The translations under genes were made by a program, and so were the position numbers. Positions 1 to 6,645 of a stretch of 15,663 nucleotides of DNA are shown in pieces. Under the pieces are notes generated by a model. The model was given only the letters and a program-made list of their open reading frames with translations, had not been told where the DNA came from and did not search any database. Numbering within the stretch: the stretch's first letter is position 1; every line of letters begins with the position of its first letter. Origin of the DNA: UBA5794 sp965368815 (lineage in GTDB: Bacteria; Actinomycetota; Acidimicrobiia; Spongiisociales; UBA5794); the NCBI GenBank assembly GCA_965368815.1, contig CBDUOH010000051.1, positions 1-15,663 on the forward strand. The letters run 5' to 3'.

Positions 1-43
1 CTGCTGGTACACTCCGGTCTTCCGAGTCGGAGGAACGGTGTGA
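1..43 (+). CDS. Possible 3' end of an upstream gene (partial)
   Basis: The second reading frame is open from the window edge and ends with TGA at 41-43, giving a C-terminus of about 13 residues ending VGGTV. Its stop overlaps the GTG start of pyrG in the GTGA arrangement that recurs between genes further along, which is the main reason to believe it. The fragment is too short to identify. The pyrG ribosome binding site lies inside it. Confidence 0.35.
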   Translation, partial: CWYTPVFRVGGTV

Positions 44-1686
44 CGAAACACGTGTTCGTAACCGGCGGGGTGACGTCAAGTCTCGGCAAGGGCATCACCT
101 CGGCGTCGCTCGGTCGACTCCTCAAGGCTCGCGGATTCCGCGTCGTCCTCCAGAAGCTCGATCCCTACATCAACGTCGACCCGGGCACGATGAACCCGTT
201 CGAGCATGGAGAGGTCTATGTCACCGATGACGGTGGCGAAACCGATCTCGACCTCGGACACTACGAACGGTTCGTCGGAGAGAGTCTCTCGCGGGACTCC
301 AACGTCACGACCGGTGCGATCTACCAGTCCGTGATCCGCAAGGAGCGTCGAGGCGACTACCTCGGCGCGACGGTGCAGGTGATCCCGCACATCACGAACG
401 AGATCAAAGGACGGGTCCGCAAACTCGGTCAACGAGATGACGTGGACATCGTCATCACCGAGGTCGGTGGCACGGTCGGCGATATCGAAAGCCTCCCGTT
501 CCTTGAAGCGATTCGCCAGGTGCGCAAGGACGTCGGACCGGAGAACACGTGCTACATCCACGTCACATTGGTGCCATTCCTCAACACATCAGATGAACTC
601 AAGACCAAGCCGACCCAACATTCCGTCGCCGAGTTGCGTTCACGGGGCATCCTTCCTGAGATCATCGTGGTCCGTTCCGATCGCCCCATTGACGACTCCG
701 CCCGAAAGAAGATCAGCCTCTTCTGCGACGTGGCCTCGGATGCCGTGATCAACGCGGTCGACAGCCATGACATCTACGCCGTGCCGCTGTCCCTTCACGA
801 GGCCGGGATTGACGACGTGGTGCTTCGAGAGCTGCACCTCGAGGCAGAACCTCCGGACCTCGACGCCTGGCGAGCGATGGTCGACGAACTCGTCTCCCAG
901 AAGCCGGCCGTCAAGATCGGGATCGTCGGCAAGTACGTCGAACTGCCGGACGCATACCTCTCGGTCGTCGAGTCGCTTCGCCATGCCGGCCCCGCGGGAG
1001 GCGTGCGCCCCGAGATCGAGTGGATACCGGCGGATTCGATCGACGGCATGTTGGCAGAGAGTTACCTGTCGCACCTCGACGGGATTCTGGTGCCCGGAGG
1101 ATTCGGTTCGCGCGGGGTCGAAGGCAAGGTCCAGGCGATTCGATACGCACGCGAGAACAACATCCCATTCCTCGGGTTGTGTCTGGGACTCCAGAGCGCC
1201 GTCATCGAGTACGCACGGAACGTCGCGGGCCTCGCCGGAGCGCATTCGACAGAATGCGAACCCATGACCCCCCACCCGGTGATCGACCTCATGGCAACGC
1301 AAAAGGACATCGACGACAAGGGCGGAACGATGCGGCTCGGCCTGTATCCGGCCAAGCTCGCGGAGGGCTCGCTTGCTCGCAAGCTCTACGGCCAGGAAGT
1401 CGTCTACGAGCGGCACCGGCACCGCTGGGAGGTCAACAACGCGTACAGGGCCAGGCTCGAAGAAGCCGGGATGTCCCTTTCGGGGCTGTCGCCAGACGGT
1501 CGACTGGTGGAGTTCATCGAACTGCCGAATCATCCGTATTTCATCGCGACCCAGGCGCATCCCGAGCTCATCTCACGTCCCGACAACCCCCATCCGTTGT
1601 TCACCGGCTTCGTCAAGGCGGTAGCCGAACGCGCCGCCGTCGTGTCCGCAGAAGCCGACGCTGTGGTTCCCACGGACGCCAGGTGA
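40..1686 (+). CDS. pyrG: CTP synthase (glutamine-hydrolysing)
   Basis: Makes CTP from UTP, ATP and glutamine in the cytoplasm, the last step of de novo pyrimidine nucleotide synthesis. The protein has 548 residues, the normal family length. The N-terminal synthetase domain (about 1-265) carries the P-loop-like GGVTSSLGKG (9-18), KLDPYINVDPGTMNP (39-53) and the Mg/ATP segment DDGGETDLDLGHYERF (63-78). The C-terminal class I glutamine amidotransferase domain (about 290-530) has the oxyanion loop GGFGSRG, the nucleophile C381 in GLCLGLQ and the H507/E509 pair in AHPE, so both halves look active. The GTG start at 40 is fixed by the conserved N-terminus TKHVFVTGGV and by a CGGAGGA ribosome binding site at 28-34. 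The stop overlaps the next gene. Family identity is certain from sequence. Confidence 0.98.
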   Translation: MTKHVFVTGGVTSSLGKGITSASLGRLLKARGFRVVLQKLDPYINVDPGTMNPFEHGEVYVTDDGGETDLDLGHYERFVGESLSRDSNVTTGAIYQSVIRKERRGDYLGATVQVIPHITNEIKGRVRKLGQRDDVDIVITEVGGTVGDIESLPFLEAIRQVRKDVGPENTCYIHVTLVPFLNTSDELKTKPTQHSVAELRSRGILPEIIVVRSDRPIDDSARKKISLFCDVASDAVINAVDSHDIYAVPLSLHEAGIDDVVLRELHLEAEPPDLDAWRAMVDELVSQKPAVKIGIVGKYVELPDAYLSVVESLRHAGPAGGVRPEIEWIPADSIDGMLAESYLSHLDGILVPGGFGSRGVEGKVQAIRYARENNIPFLGLCLGLQSAVIEYARNVAGLAGAHSTECEPMTPHPVIDLMATQKDIDDKGGTMRLGLYPAKLAEGSLARKLYGQEVVYERHRHRWEVNNAYRARLEEAGMSLSGLSPDGRLVEFIELPNHPYFIATQAHPELISRPDNPHPLFTGFVKAVAERAAVVSAEADAVVPTDAR

Positions 1687-2237
1687 CCGTCACCCACGGA
1701 TTCCGCGTCCTGACAAGGGAACTACTTTCGGACCACGGTTTCATCGCTCTCGAGAACCATACGATCGAAGGTCCGACCGGCGAGGTGGTGAACCGCGTCG
1801 TGGTCGCTCATCCGGGTGCGGTGGCGATCGTCCCACTCATCGACGACGACATCATCCTGATCGAGCAGTACCGGGCACCGGTGGACCGACTCGTCCTCGA
1901 GATCCCGGCAGGCAAACTCGACGCCGACGACACCTCCCGCGTCACGGCAGCACGCAGAGAACTTCTCGAGGAAACGGGATATCTGGCGGAGAACCTCTCG
2001 CGTCTGTCGTCGATTCTGCCAGCGGTCGGGTTCTCGAACGAGGAGATCACGATCTATCTCGGCGAATCACTCACCCGGGGGGAGTCGGCCCCCGACGGCA
2101 TCGAAGAGCATGCCGCCAGGGTGGTTCGTATGCCGTTCAACGAAGCCGTCTCCAAAGTGCTCGATGGAACAATCGTCGACAGCAAGACGATCGCGGGCAT
2201 CATGATTGCGAACGCACACAGACAAGGTGGTATGTGA
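1683..2237 (+). CDS. Nudix hydrolase, ADP-ribose pyrophosphatase type
   Basis: A 184-residue Nudix protein, probably cleaving ADP-ribose or a related nucleoside diphosphate sugar to AMP and a sugar phosphate. The Nudix box runs from G77 to Y100, with RELLEETGY at 92-100 supplying metal-binding E93, E96 and E97. The ADP-ribose pyrophosphatase signature GFSNEEITIYL follows at 116-126. The usual Glu in the first half of the box (GX5-6E) is absent; D82, D83 or T84 sits there. I chose the GTG at 1683, which overlaps the pyrG stop by four bases (GTGA); the reading frame is open far upstream, but that part is antisense-like noise within pyrG. In M. tuberculosis an ADPRase-type Nudix gene (Rv1700) also directly follows pyrG, which supports the assignment. 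The exact substrate cannot be read from sequence. Confidence 0.92.
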   Translation: MTVTHGFRVLTRELLSDHGFIALENHTIEGPTGEVVNRVVVAHPGAVAIVPLIDDDIILIEQYRAPVDRLVLEIPAGKLDADDTSRVTAARRELLEETGYLAENLSRLSSILPAVGFSNEEITIYLGESLTRGESAPDGIEEHAARVVRMPFNEAVSKVLDGTIVDSKTIAGIMIANAHRQGGM

Positions 2238-2240
2238 CCT

Positions 2241-2672
2241 ATGGGTTTCGCCGTGCAAGTTGTCATCGACGCCGAAGACCCCCACACGCTCGCTGCGTGG
2301 TGGGCAGAGACACTCCGGTGGGAGGTCGAACCCCAAGATGCCGCCTTCATCCGTTCGATGATCGAACAGGGCCACGCCACGGACGCCGACACCCGCATCT
2401 TCAATGGAGACCTCGTGTGGGCGGAGGGCTGCGCCATTCGGCCCGTCGATGACGCGCTGCCGGGAACCCCACGCATCTACTTCCAGGCGGTACCCGAGAC
2501 GAAGACCGTCAAGAACCGCGTGCACCTCGACATCAGGAGCGGCGACTACGACGACGACACCTTCAAGCAGGAGCTGGTTGCACGGGGTGCGACCGAGCTG
2601 TACGTGGGTCGTCAGGGACCTCTCACATGGACAACCATGGCCGACCCGGAAGGCAACGAGTTCTGCATCTGA
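2241..2672 (+). CDS. VOC/glyoxalase-like domain protein
   Basis: A 143-residue protein of the vicinal oxygen chelate fold (Glyoxalase_6-like group). It starts FAVQVVIDAEDPHTLAAWW, typical of the first beta strand and helix of these proteins. It has RVHLDI at 93-98, with H95 as a possible metal ligand, and ends in the classic DPEGNEFCI (135-143), where E140 would be a ligand. Substrate unknown; many small actinobacterial members have no assigned reaction. The ATG at 2241 lies three bases after the Nudix stop, with AAGGTGG at 2224-2230 as ribosome binding site, so it is cotranscribed with pyrG and the Nudix gene. It has no known role in the pyrG-xerD neighbourhood and may be a lineage insertion. 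Confidence 0.88.
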   Translation: MGFAVQVVIDAEDPHTLAAWWAETLRWEVEPQDAAFIRSMIEQGHATDADTRIFNGDLVWAEGCAIRPVDDALPGTPRIYFQAVPETKTVKNRVHLDIRSGDYDDDTFKQELVARGATELYVGRQGPLTWTTMADPEGNEFCI

Positions 2673-2708
2673 TCCCATCGGCGCGTCGTGGTGGCATGAT
2701 TGGCGACG

Positions 2709-3617
2709 ATGAGTGACGAACAGCTCCCAACCGCCGCATACGACTTTCTCGGGGCGATCCGTTCGGAACGGGGCCTCGCGAAGAACACGGTGGACGCGTA
2801 TCGAAGAGATCTCCGCCAGTACCAGTCCATCCTCGCGGACCGGGACGGTGACACCTCCGAGGAGGCGGTGCGAGCGTTCCTCGAGGATCTGCGGGACCGT
2901 GACCTCGCACCTGCGTCGGTGGCAAGGAAGTTTGCAACGCTCCGGGCGTACCACCGGTTCCTCGTGACCGAGGGATATCGCGACGACGATCCCACCGCTG
3001 GCGTCGATGCCCCTTCTCGAACACGGCCACTCCCGAAGGCGTTGAGCGTGAGTGAGGTCACTGCGATTCTCGAAGCTTCCGACATCACTGATCCCATGGG
3101 AGTACGCGACCGTGCCGTGCTCGAGTTCCTGTATGCGACTGGCTGCCGGGTGTCCGAACTCTGTGGTGTCGACCTCCACGACGTCGACCTCGACACCAGG
3201 ACGGTGCTTGTCACGGGCAAGGGCTCCAAGCAGCGGCTCGTACCGCTCGGCTCGTTTGCGATCGATGCCATTGAGTCGTGGCTTCCCGTACGGCTGGACA
3301 CCAGGAAGCCGGGCCATGACAGCGGGGCGCTCTTCCTGAGCTCCCGGGGGAACCGTCTCAACCGCCAGTCGGTGTGGAGAATCGTTCGCACGCACGGAAC
3401 CCGTGCCGGCGTCCCCGAAGCGCGATTGTCCCCTCATGTGTTCCGGCATTCGGCGGCAACCCACATGGTCGAGGGGGGAGCGGACCTGCGAACCGTGCAG
3501 GAGATCCTGGGTCATGCGAGCCTGTCGACCACCCAGATCTATACCAAGGTATCACCTGAACACCTCAGGGAGATCGTGCTCACAAGCCATCCGCGGGGTT
3601 CACGCGCCGCAACGTGA
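2709..3617 (+). CDS. xerD: Tyrosine recombinase XerD (XerC/D family)
   Basis: Site-specific recombinase that resolves chromosome dimers at dif together with XerC. The protein has 302 residues, usual for the family. The N-terminal SAM-like core-binding domain covers about 8-95 (SERGLAKNTVDAYRRDL) and the catalytic domain 110-295. All catalytic residues are present: R147 in GCRVSEL, K171 in GKGSKQR, H243 and R246 in SPHVFRHSAATHM, H269 in LGHASLSTTQIY, and nucleophile Y278. Start choice: ATG at 2709 follows a CATGAT -10-like box by eight bases; the in-frame TTG at 2700 has GGTGG five bases upstream and would add three residues. XerD rather than XerC is inferred from its place between the pyrG/Nudix pair and scpAB, as in M. 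tuberculosis. Confidence 0.95.
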   Translation: MSDEQLPTAAYDFLGAIRSERGLAKNTVDAYRRDLRQYQSILADRDGDTSEEAVRAFLEDLRDRDLAPASVARKFATLRAYHRFLVTEGYRDDDPTAGVDAPSRTRPLPKALSVSEVTAILEASDITDPMGVRDRAVLEFLYATGCRVSELCGVDLHDVDLDTRTVLVTGKGSKQRLVPLGSFAIDAIESWLPVRLDTRKPGHDSGALFLSSRGNRLNRQSVWRIVRTHGTRAGVPEARLSPHVFRHSAATHMVEGGADLRTVQEILGHASLSTTQIYTKVSPEHLREIVLTSHPRGSRAAT

Positions 3618-3661
3618 AGGGACTGTCCGGCCGCGGAAATCCTGCGAATTCCGGAACCAGC

Positions 3662-3708
3662 GGATATGTCCTTGTACGATGTGGGGGCGGACCCGTCCGC
3701 ACATATCC
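3662..3708 (+). promoter_or_regulatory. Nested inverted repeat in the leader of the DksA/TraR gene
   Basis: GGATATGT (3662-3669) and ACATATCC (3701-3708) are perfect inverted copies. Directly inside the right arm is a second perfect palindrome, GCGGAC-CC-GTCCGC (3687-3700). The right outer arm can also pair its ACAT with ATGT at 3679-3682, leaving four G bulged, so two RNA folds compete. The structure ends five bases before the GGAGG ribosome binding site (3714-3718). It could be an operator, an autoregulatory leader or the end of the xerD transcript. There is no T-run for a standard terminator. The repeats are certain; the role is inferred. Confidence 0.55.
3675..3680 (+). promoter_or_regulatory. 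Possible -10 box (TACGAT) for the DksA/TraR gene
   Basis: TACGAT fits the actinobacterial TAnnnT -10 pattern and lies within the loop of the outer inverted repeat at 3662-3708. A transcript from here would start near 3687, at the inner palindrome. No convincing -35 hexamer is visible upstream, so this is tentative. Confidence 0.3.
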
Positions 3709-3723
3709 CATCCGGAGGGCCGC

Positions 3724-4074
3724 ATGACGACCATCGACCTTGATAGCGCACGTACAACACTCCAGGCCGAACGCGAGCGCCTTGTGCACCAGCTCAAGGA
3801 GCTGGGCGCCGATGACTCAGGAGAACTCACGGGCGACATCGACTACGACGATGCCTTCGCCGATGCAGCAGCCGCCACCTCCGAGCGGACGGAAACGCTC
3901 GGACTCGTCGAGAATCTCGCGGCCGGTGTCAAGGAGATCGACGTCGCACTCGAACGGATCGAGGAAGGCACATACGGTTTGTGTGCCGATTGCGGCGCTG
4001 AGATCAATCCGGAGCGTCTTGCGTTCCGTCCGAACTCCGTGCGTTGTGTCCAATGCAAGACGTCGGCTTCCTGA
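3724..4074 (+). CDS. DksA/TraR-family C4 zinc-finger protein
   Basis: A 116-residue member of the DksA/TraR family. Residues 5-85 form a helical hairpin or coiled coil rich in Glu and Asp (LQAERERLVHQLKEL, then IDVALERIEEGTYG). A four-cysteine zinc finger follows: C87-x2-C90 and C108-x2-C111, spaced by 17 residues as in DksA. DksA-type proteins insert the coiled coil into the RNA polymerase secondary channel; many short actinobacterial members are not functionally characterised, so a transcription role is inferred from the family. The ATG at 3724 is supported by GGAGG at 3714-3718. A longer in-frame opening from 3403 runs through the end of xerD and is not credible. It is preceded by a nested palindrome that may control it, and its 3' end overlaps the HD-domain gene by 22 bases. 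Confidence 0.92.
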   Translation: MTTIDLDSARTTLQAERERLVHQLKELGADDSGELTGDIDYDDAFADAAAATSERTETLGLVENLAAGVKEIDVALERIEEGTYGLCADCGAEINPERLAFRPNSVRCVQCKTSAS

Positions 4075-4562
4075 GCCGAGCGCGCCATCTCACAGGACGG
4101 TTCGCCGGCTACCTCGTTGCCAGGCCGCTCGACGAATCGGAGCTCGCTGAAGTGGCCCAGATCCTCGGACCGGAACTGAACGCCTTGTTCACAACGCTCC
4201 AGCATCAGGACCAACGCCATTCCTATGACGTGTTCACGCGTGTCCGCGACGAGCCACACCTCGCCCAAGCCGCACTGTTGCATGACATCGGCAAGGGTCA
4301 GAGCCGTCTCGGCCCTTTCAGCAGGGCCTGTGCGACCGTGTTGGGGTCGTTCCGGGTTCCCGTACCGCGCCGCTGGCGGCTCTATCTGGATCATGGACCC
4401 ATCGGGGCTCGAATGCTCAGCGACGCAGGTGCAGACGATCTCGCGATCGTTTTCACGGCACGACACCCGGGCGAACCGCCCGAAGGCGTCGCTCGGCGTG
4501 ACTGGGAAGCGCTCGGAGCAGCCGATGAAGGTCGACGATCAACCCGCTTCCCAGAGCAGTAG
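4053..4562 (+). CDS. HD-domain protein (putative metal-dependent phosphohydrolase)
   Basis: A 169-residue protein with the HD superfamily ligand pattern: H56 in QRHSYDV, the H77-D78 pair in ALLHDIGKG, H114 in DHGPIGARML, H138 in ARHPG and D158 near the end. HD proteins hydrolyse phosphate mono- or diesters, including nucleotides and cyclic dinucleotides; the substrate is not predictable here. The domain fills most of the protein and there is no membrane segment. The ATG at 4053 lies inside the end of the DksA/TraR gene and has no clear ribosome binding site, so it probably depends on translational coupling; an in-frame TTG at 4044 is an alternative. In M. tuberculosis a ParA-like gene sits just before scpA; here this HD gene and its regulator neighbour hold that place. 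Confidence 0.82.
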   Translation: MQDVGFLSRARHLTGRFAGYLVARPLDESELAEVAQILGPELNALFTTLQHQDQRHSYDVFTRVRDEPHLAQAALLHDIGKGQSRLGPFSRACATVLGSFRVPVPRRWRLYLDHGPIGARMLSDAGADDLAIVFTARHPGEPPEGVARRDWEALGAADEGRRSTRFPEQ

Positions 4563-4581
4563 GCCCGGAACCGAAACCAAC

Positions 4582-4587
4582 TACCAT
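4582..4587 (+). promoter_or_regulatory. Possible -10 box (TACCAT) for a leaderless scpA transcript
   Basis: TACCAT matches TAnnnT and its last base is eight bases before the A of the scpA ATG. The spacer has no Shine-Dalgarno sequence. This is the spacing expected when transcription begins at or just before the start codon. No clear -35 is present. The same layout is seen before two other genes in the window. Confidence 0.45.
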
Positions 4588-4595
4588 CCGTCGCA

Positions 4596-5372
4596 ATGTC
4601 GTTTGAAGTCCGAACTCGCGTGTTTGAGGGTCCGCTCGACCTCCTGCTCCAGCTCATCACCTCACACCAGTTGGAGATAACCGAGCTGAGCCTCGTCGGT
4701 ATCGTGAACGAGTACGTGGCCTTCATAGATGAGATGAAGGACCTCGACATCGACGTTGCCAGCGAGTTCCTGCTCATTGCGGCCACGCTGATCCAGCTGA
4801 AGGCTCGCCACCTGCTTCCCGACGACGAACCAATCGACCTCGACGAGGAGCTTGCGCTCGCCGAGGAACGGGACCGGTTGCTGTCACGCCTTCTCGCCTG
4901 TCTCACGTTCAAGGATGTGGCGGCTGTGCTCCGGCACCGTATCGAAGCTTCCGACAGGTTCGTGCCTCGTCTCGTCGGGCTCGAGGAGATCGGTAGGGGT
5001 CTGGTTCGGGATGTGGAGATCCCCGTCGACCTCGATGGATTCGTCGCCATCGCCCATGCAGTCTTCACCGAGCCGATTCTGGACCCTGATGTCGATCATC
5101 TGGATCTCGACCTTCCGTCGGTGCAGGACGCGATGATCGATCTGCAGGGCAGGATGGCGTCAGTGGTCACGGGGGACTTCGATGAGGTGGTCGCACATTG
5201 CGAAACCGACTTCGAGATCGTCGCATACTTCCTTGCGCTCCTCGAGCTGGCGCGTTGGGGAATTGTCCGCGTGAGCCAGGACGTCGGCGAATCCCGGATC
5301 GCGATCGAATACGACCGGGAAGCCGCTGACAATCGATTCCGGGCGATGCTCGGCGACCAGGGGGGTCCATGA
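4596..5372 (+). CDS. scpA: Segregation and condensation protein A (kleisin)
   Basis: The 258-residue kleisin subunit of the SMC-ScpAB condensin, bridging SMC heads and binding ScpB in chromosome organisation and segregation. The N-terminal SMC-neck-binding part has the family hallmark FEGPLDLLLQLI (10-21), followed by a second conserved helix, ASEFLLIAATLIQLKARHLLP (55-75). A variable acidic linker follows, and a C-terminal winged helix around 205-245 (EIVAYFLALLELARWGIVRV). Length is normal for the family. The ATG at 4596 lacks a ribosome binding site but follows a TACCAT -10 box, suggesting a leaderless message in addition to read-through from the HD gene 33 bases upstream. The stop overlaps scpB by four bases (ATGA), the usual pairing. 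No SMC gene is in the window. Confidence 0.96.
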   Translation: MSFEVRTRVFEGPLDLLLQLITSHQLEITELSLVGIVNEYVAFIDEMKDLDIDVASEFLLIAATLIQLKARHLLPDDEPIDLDEELALAEERDRLLSRLLACLTFKDVAAVLRHRIEASDRFVPRLVGLEEIGRGLVRDVEIPVDLDGFVAIAHAVFTEPILDPDVDHLDLDLPSVQDAMIDLQGRMASVVTGDFDEVVAHCETDFEIVAYFLALLELARWGIVRVSQDVGESRIAIEYDREAADNRFRAMLGDQGGP

Positions 5373-5947
5373 CCGAACTCGCGAAGATATTGGAGGCGAT
5401 CCTGTTCGTGGCGGAAGAGCCCGTCACGAGTGAGGAACTCGCCGAAGTGGTCGAGCAACCGAAGGCAGCGGTCGTCGACGCCCTCGATGCGCTCGGTGAG
5501 GAGCTCGGTGGCTCGCACGGGATCGTACTGCGAAACGTGGGGGGCGGATGGCGGTTGTACACCGACGTTGACGCGCTGCCGTACCTCGAAAAGTATGCGA
5601 CCAGCGACCGCGCACGGAAACTGTCGGCTGCGTCGATGGAAGCGCTGGCCGTCGTCGCATACAAGCAACCGGTTTCACGGGGTCAGGTGTCCGAGATCAG
5701 AGGGGTGGACTCGGACCATGCGCTCAAGAACCTTGAGCGCCGTGGGTTGATCGTCGAGGTTGGGACCGCTCCCGGTCCCGGTCAGGCGATCCTGTACGGA
5801 ACGACACCGCTCTTCCTCGAGAAGATGGGCGTCAGTTCCGTGACAGACCTTCCGCCGCTCGCTGATCATGTGCCACCTGCCCAGATCGTCGAAACCCTGG
5901 AACTACCGTTACGTCCGGAGTCATCATCGAACGACTCAACAAGCTGA
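5369..5947 (+). CDS. scpB: Segregation and condensation protein B
   Basis: Partner of ScpA in the SMC condensin; a dimer of two winged-helix domains that binds the ScpA linker. The 192-residue protein starts ELAKILEAILFVAEEPVT, the family N-terminus, has the first winged helix to about 70, then a second with AASMEALAVVAYKQPVSRGQVSEIRGV (about 91-117), a strong ScpB signature, and GRGLI-type residues after it (LERRGLIVEVG). The last 25 residues or so are low in conserved features and polar (PESSSNDSTS), and their coding sequence overlaps the start of rluB by 22 bases. Translation is coupled to scpA through an ATGA overlap. Confidence 0.95.
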   Translation: MTELAKILEAILFVAEEPVTSEELAEVVEQPKAAVVDALDALGEELGGSHGIVLRNVGGGWRLYTDVDALPYLEKYATSDRARKLSAASMEALAVVAYKQPVSRGQVSEIRGVDSDHALKNLERRGLIVEVGTAPGPGQAILYGTTPLFLEKMGVSSVTDLPPLADHVPPAQIVETLELPLRPESSSNDSTS

Positions 5948-6645
5948 TCGCCCGCTCCGGTTACGCGTCGCGACGCAAAGCCGATGTTCTGATCCAACAA
6001 AAGCGTGTGACGGTTGATGACAAGGTGGCGAGCCTCGGCGACCGGATCGACCCCAAAGCCTCCGTTGTGGCAATCGACGGAGTGCGTCTTCCGCTCGATC
6101 CCGAGCTCCGCACATGGCTCCTCTACAAACCGCCAGGGGTCGTGTCCACCATGGACGACCCCCAGGGCCGCCCTGTCGTGACAGACCTCGTTCCCGCGGA
6201 TCCGGTCACCAAACCTGTTGGCAGGCTCGACCTGCATTCTGAAGGTCTGATGCTGCTCACGAACGATGGCGATCTCGCATTACGCGTCACACATCCCCGC
6301 TACGGCGTCGAGAAGGTCTACCAGGCAAGGACTTCCGAGCCTGTGTCCCCAGACCACCTGCGTCAGGTCATGGACGGCGTCGACCTCGAGGATGGTCTTG
6401 CCAGGGCGACCAGGGCCCGGTTGGTCACCAGTCACGGTGGACGCTCCATCATCGAGATCACCATGACCGAGGGTCGCAAGCGTGAAGTGCGCAGAATGCT
6501 CGAAGTGGTGGGGCTCACCGTCGAGCAGCTCGTACGGGTTTCCATCGCGGGAATCTCCGATCGGACGTTGGCGCCGGGGGCCTACCGTGCACTGACGATG
6601 GATGAGATCCGAAGGATCTACAAACTCGCTGAGGAATCAGAATGA
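5926..6645 (+). CDS. rluB: 23S rRNA pseudouridine synthase RluB-like, apparent ATC start
   Basis: A RsuA/RluB/E/F-family pseudouridine synthase of about 239 residues, modifying 23S rRNA during ribosome maturation. The S4 RNA-binding domain is at 2-60 (ERLNKLIARSGYASRRKAD). The catalytic domain carries LYKPPGVVSTMDDP and the catalytic Asp, D102, in VGRLDLHSEGLMLLTNDG; the late motif GRKREVRRMLEVVG is intact. The start is odd. The first ATG/GTG/TTG in frame is GTG 6007, which would delete half the S4 domain, and no such codon exists between the in-frame stop at 5863-5865 and 6007. ATC at 5926 lies five bases after CCGGAG (5915-5920) and places Glu-Arg-Leu exactly where family members begin. A start-codon sequencing error or a -1 shift from scpB are the alternatives. 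The function is well supported; the exact start is inferred. Confidence 0.9.
   Translation: MERLNKLIARSGYASRRKADVLIQQKRVTVDDKVASLGDRIDPKASVVAIDGVRLPLDPELRTWLLYKPPGVVSTMDDPQGRPVVTDLVPADPVTKPVGRLDLHSEGLMLLTNDGDLALRVTHPRYGVEKVYQARTSEPVSPDHLRQVMDGVDLEDGLARATRARLVTSHGGRSIIEITMTEGRKREVRRMLEVVGLTVEQLVRVSIAGISDRTLAPGAYRALTMDEIRRIYKLAEESE

Noticed and set aside
640..1560. 306-codon minus-strand open frame inside pyrG
   Set aside because: It lies fully within the certain CTP synthase gene and has no recognisable features.
2067..3515. 482-codon minus-strand open frame across the Nudix, VOC and xerD genes
   Set aside because: It crosses three well-supported + strand genes and the gaps between them, with no family motif; an antisense shadow.
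5369..6645. ScpB-RluB fusion through a programmed -1 frameshift
   Set aside because: No slippery heptamer is visible in the 22-base overlap, both proteins have normal ends, and a ribosome binding site precedes the ATC. It remains the second-best explanation for the missing rluB start.
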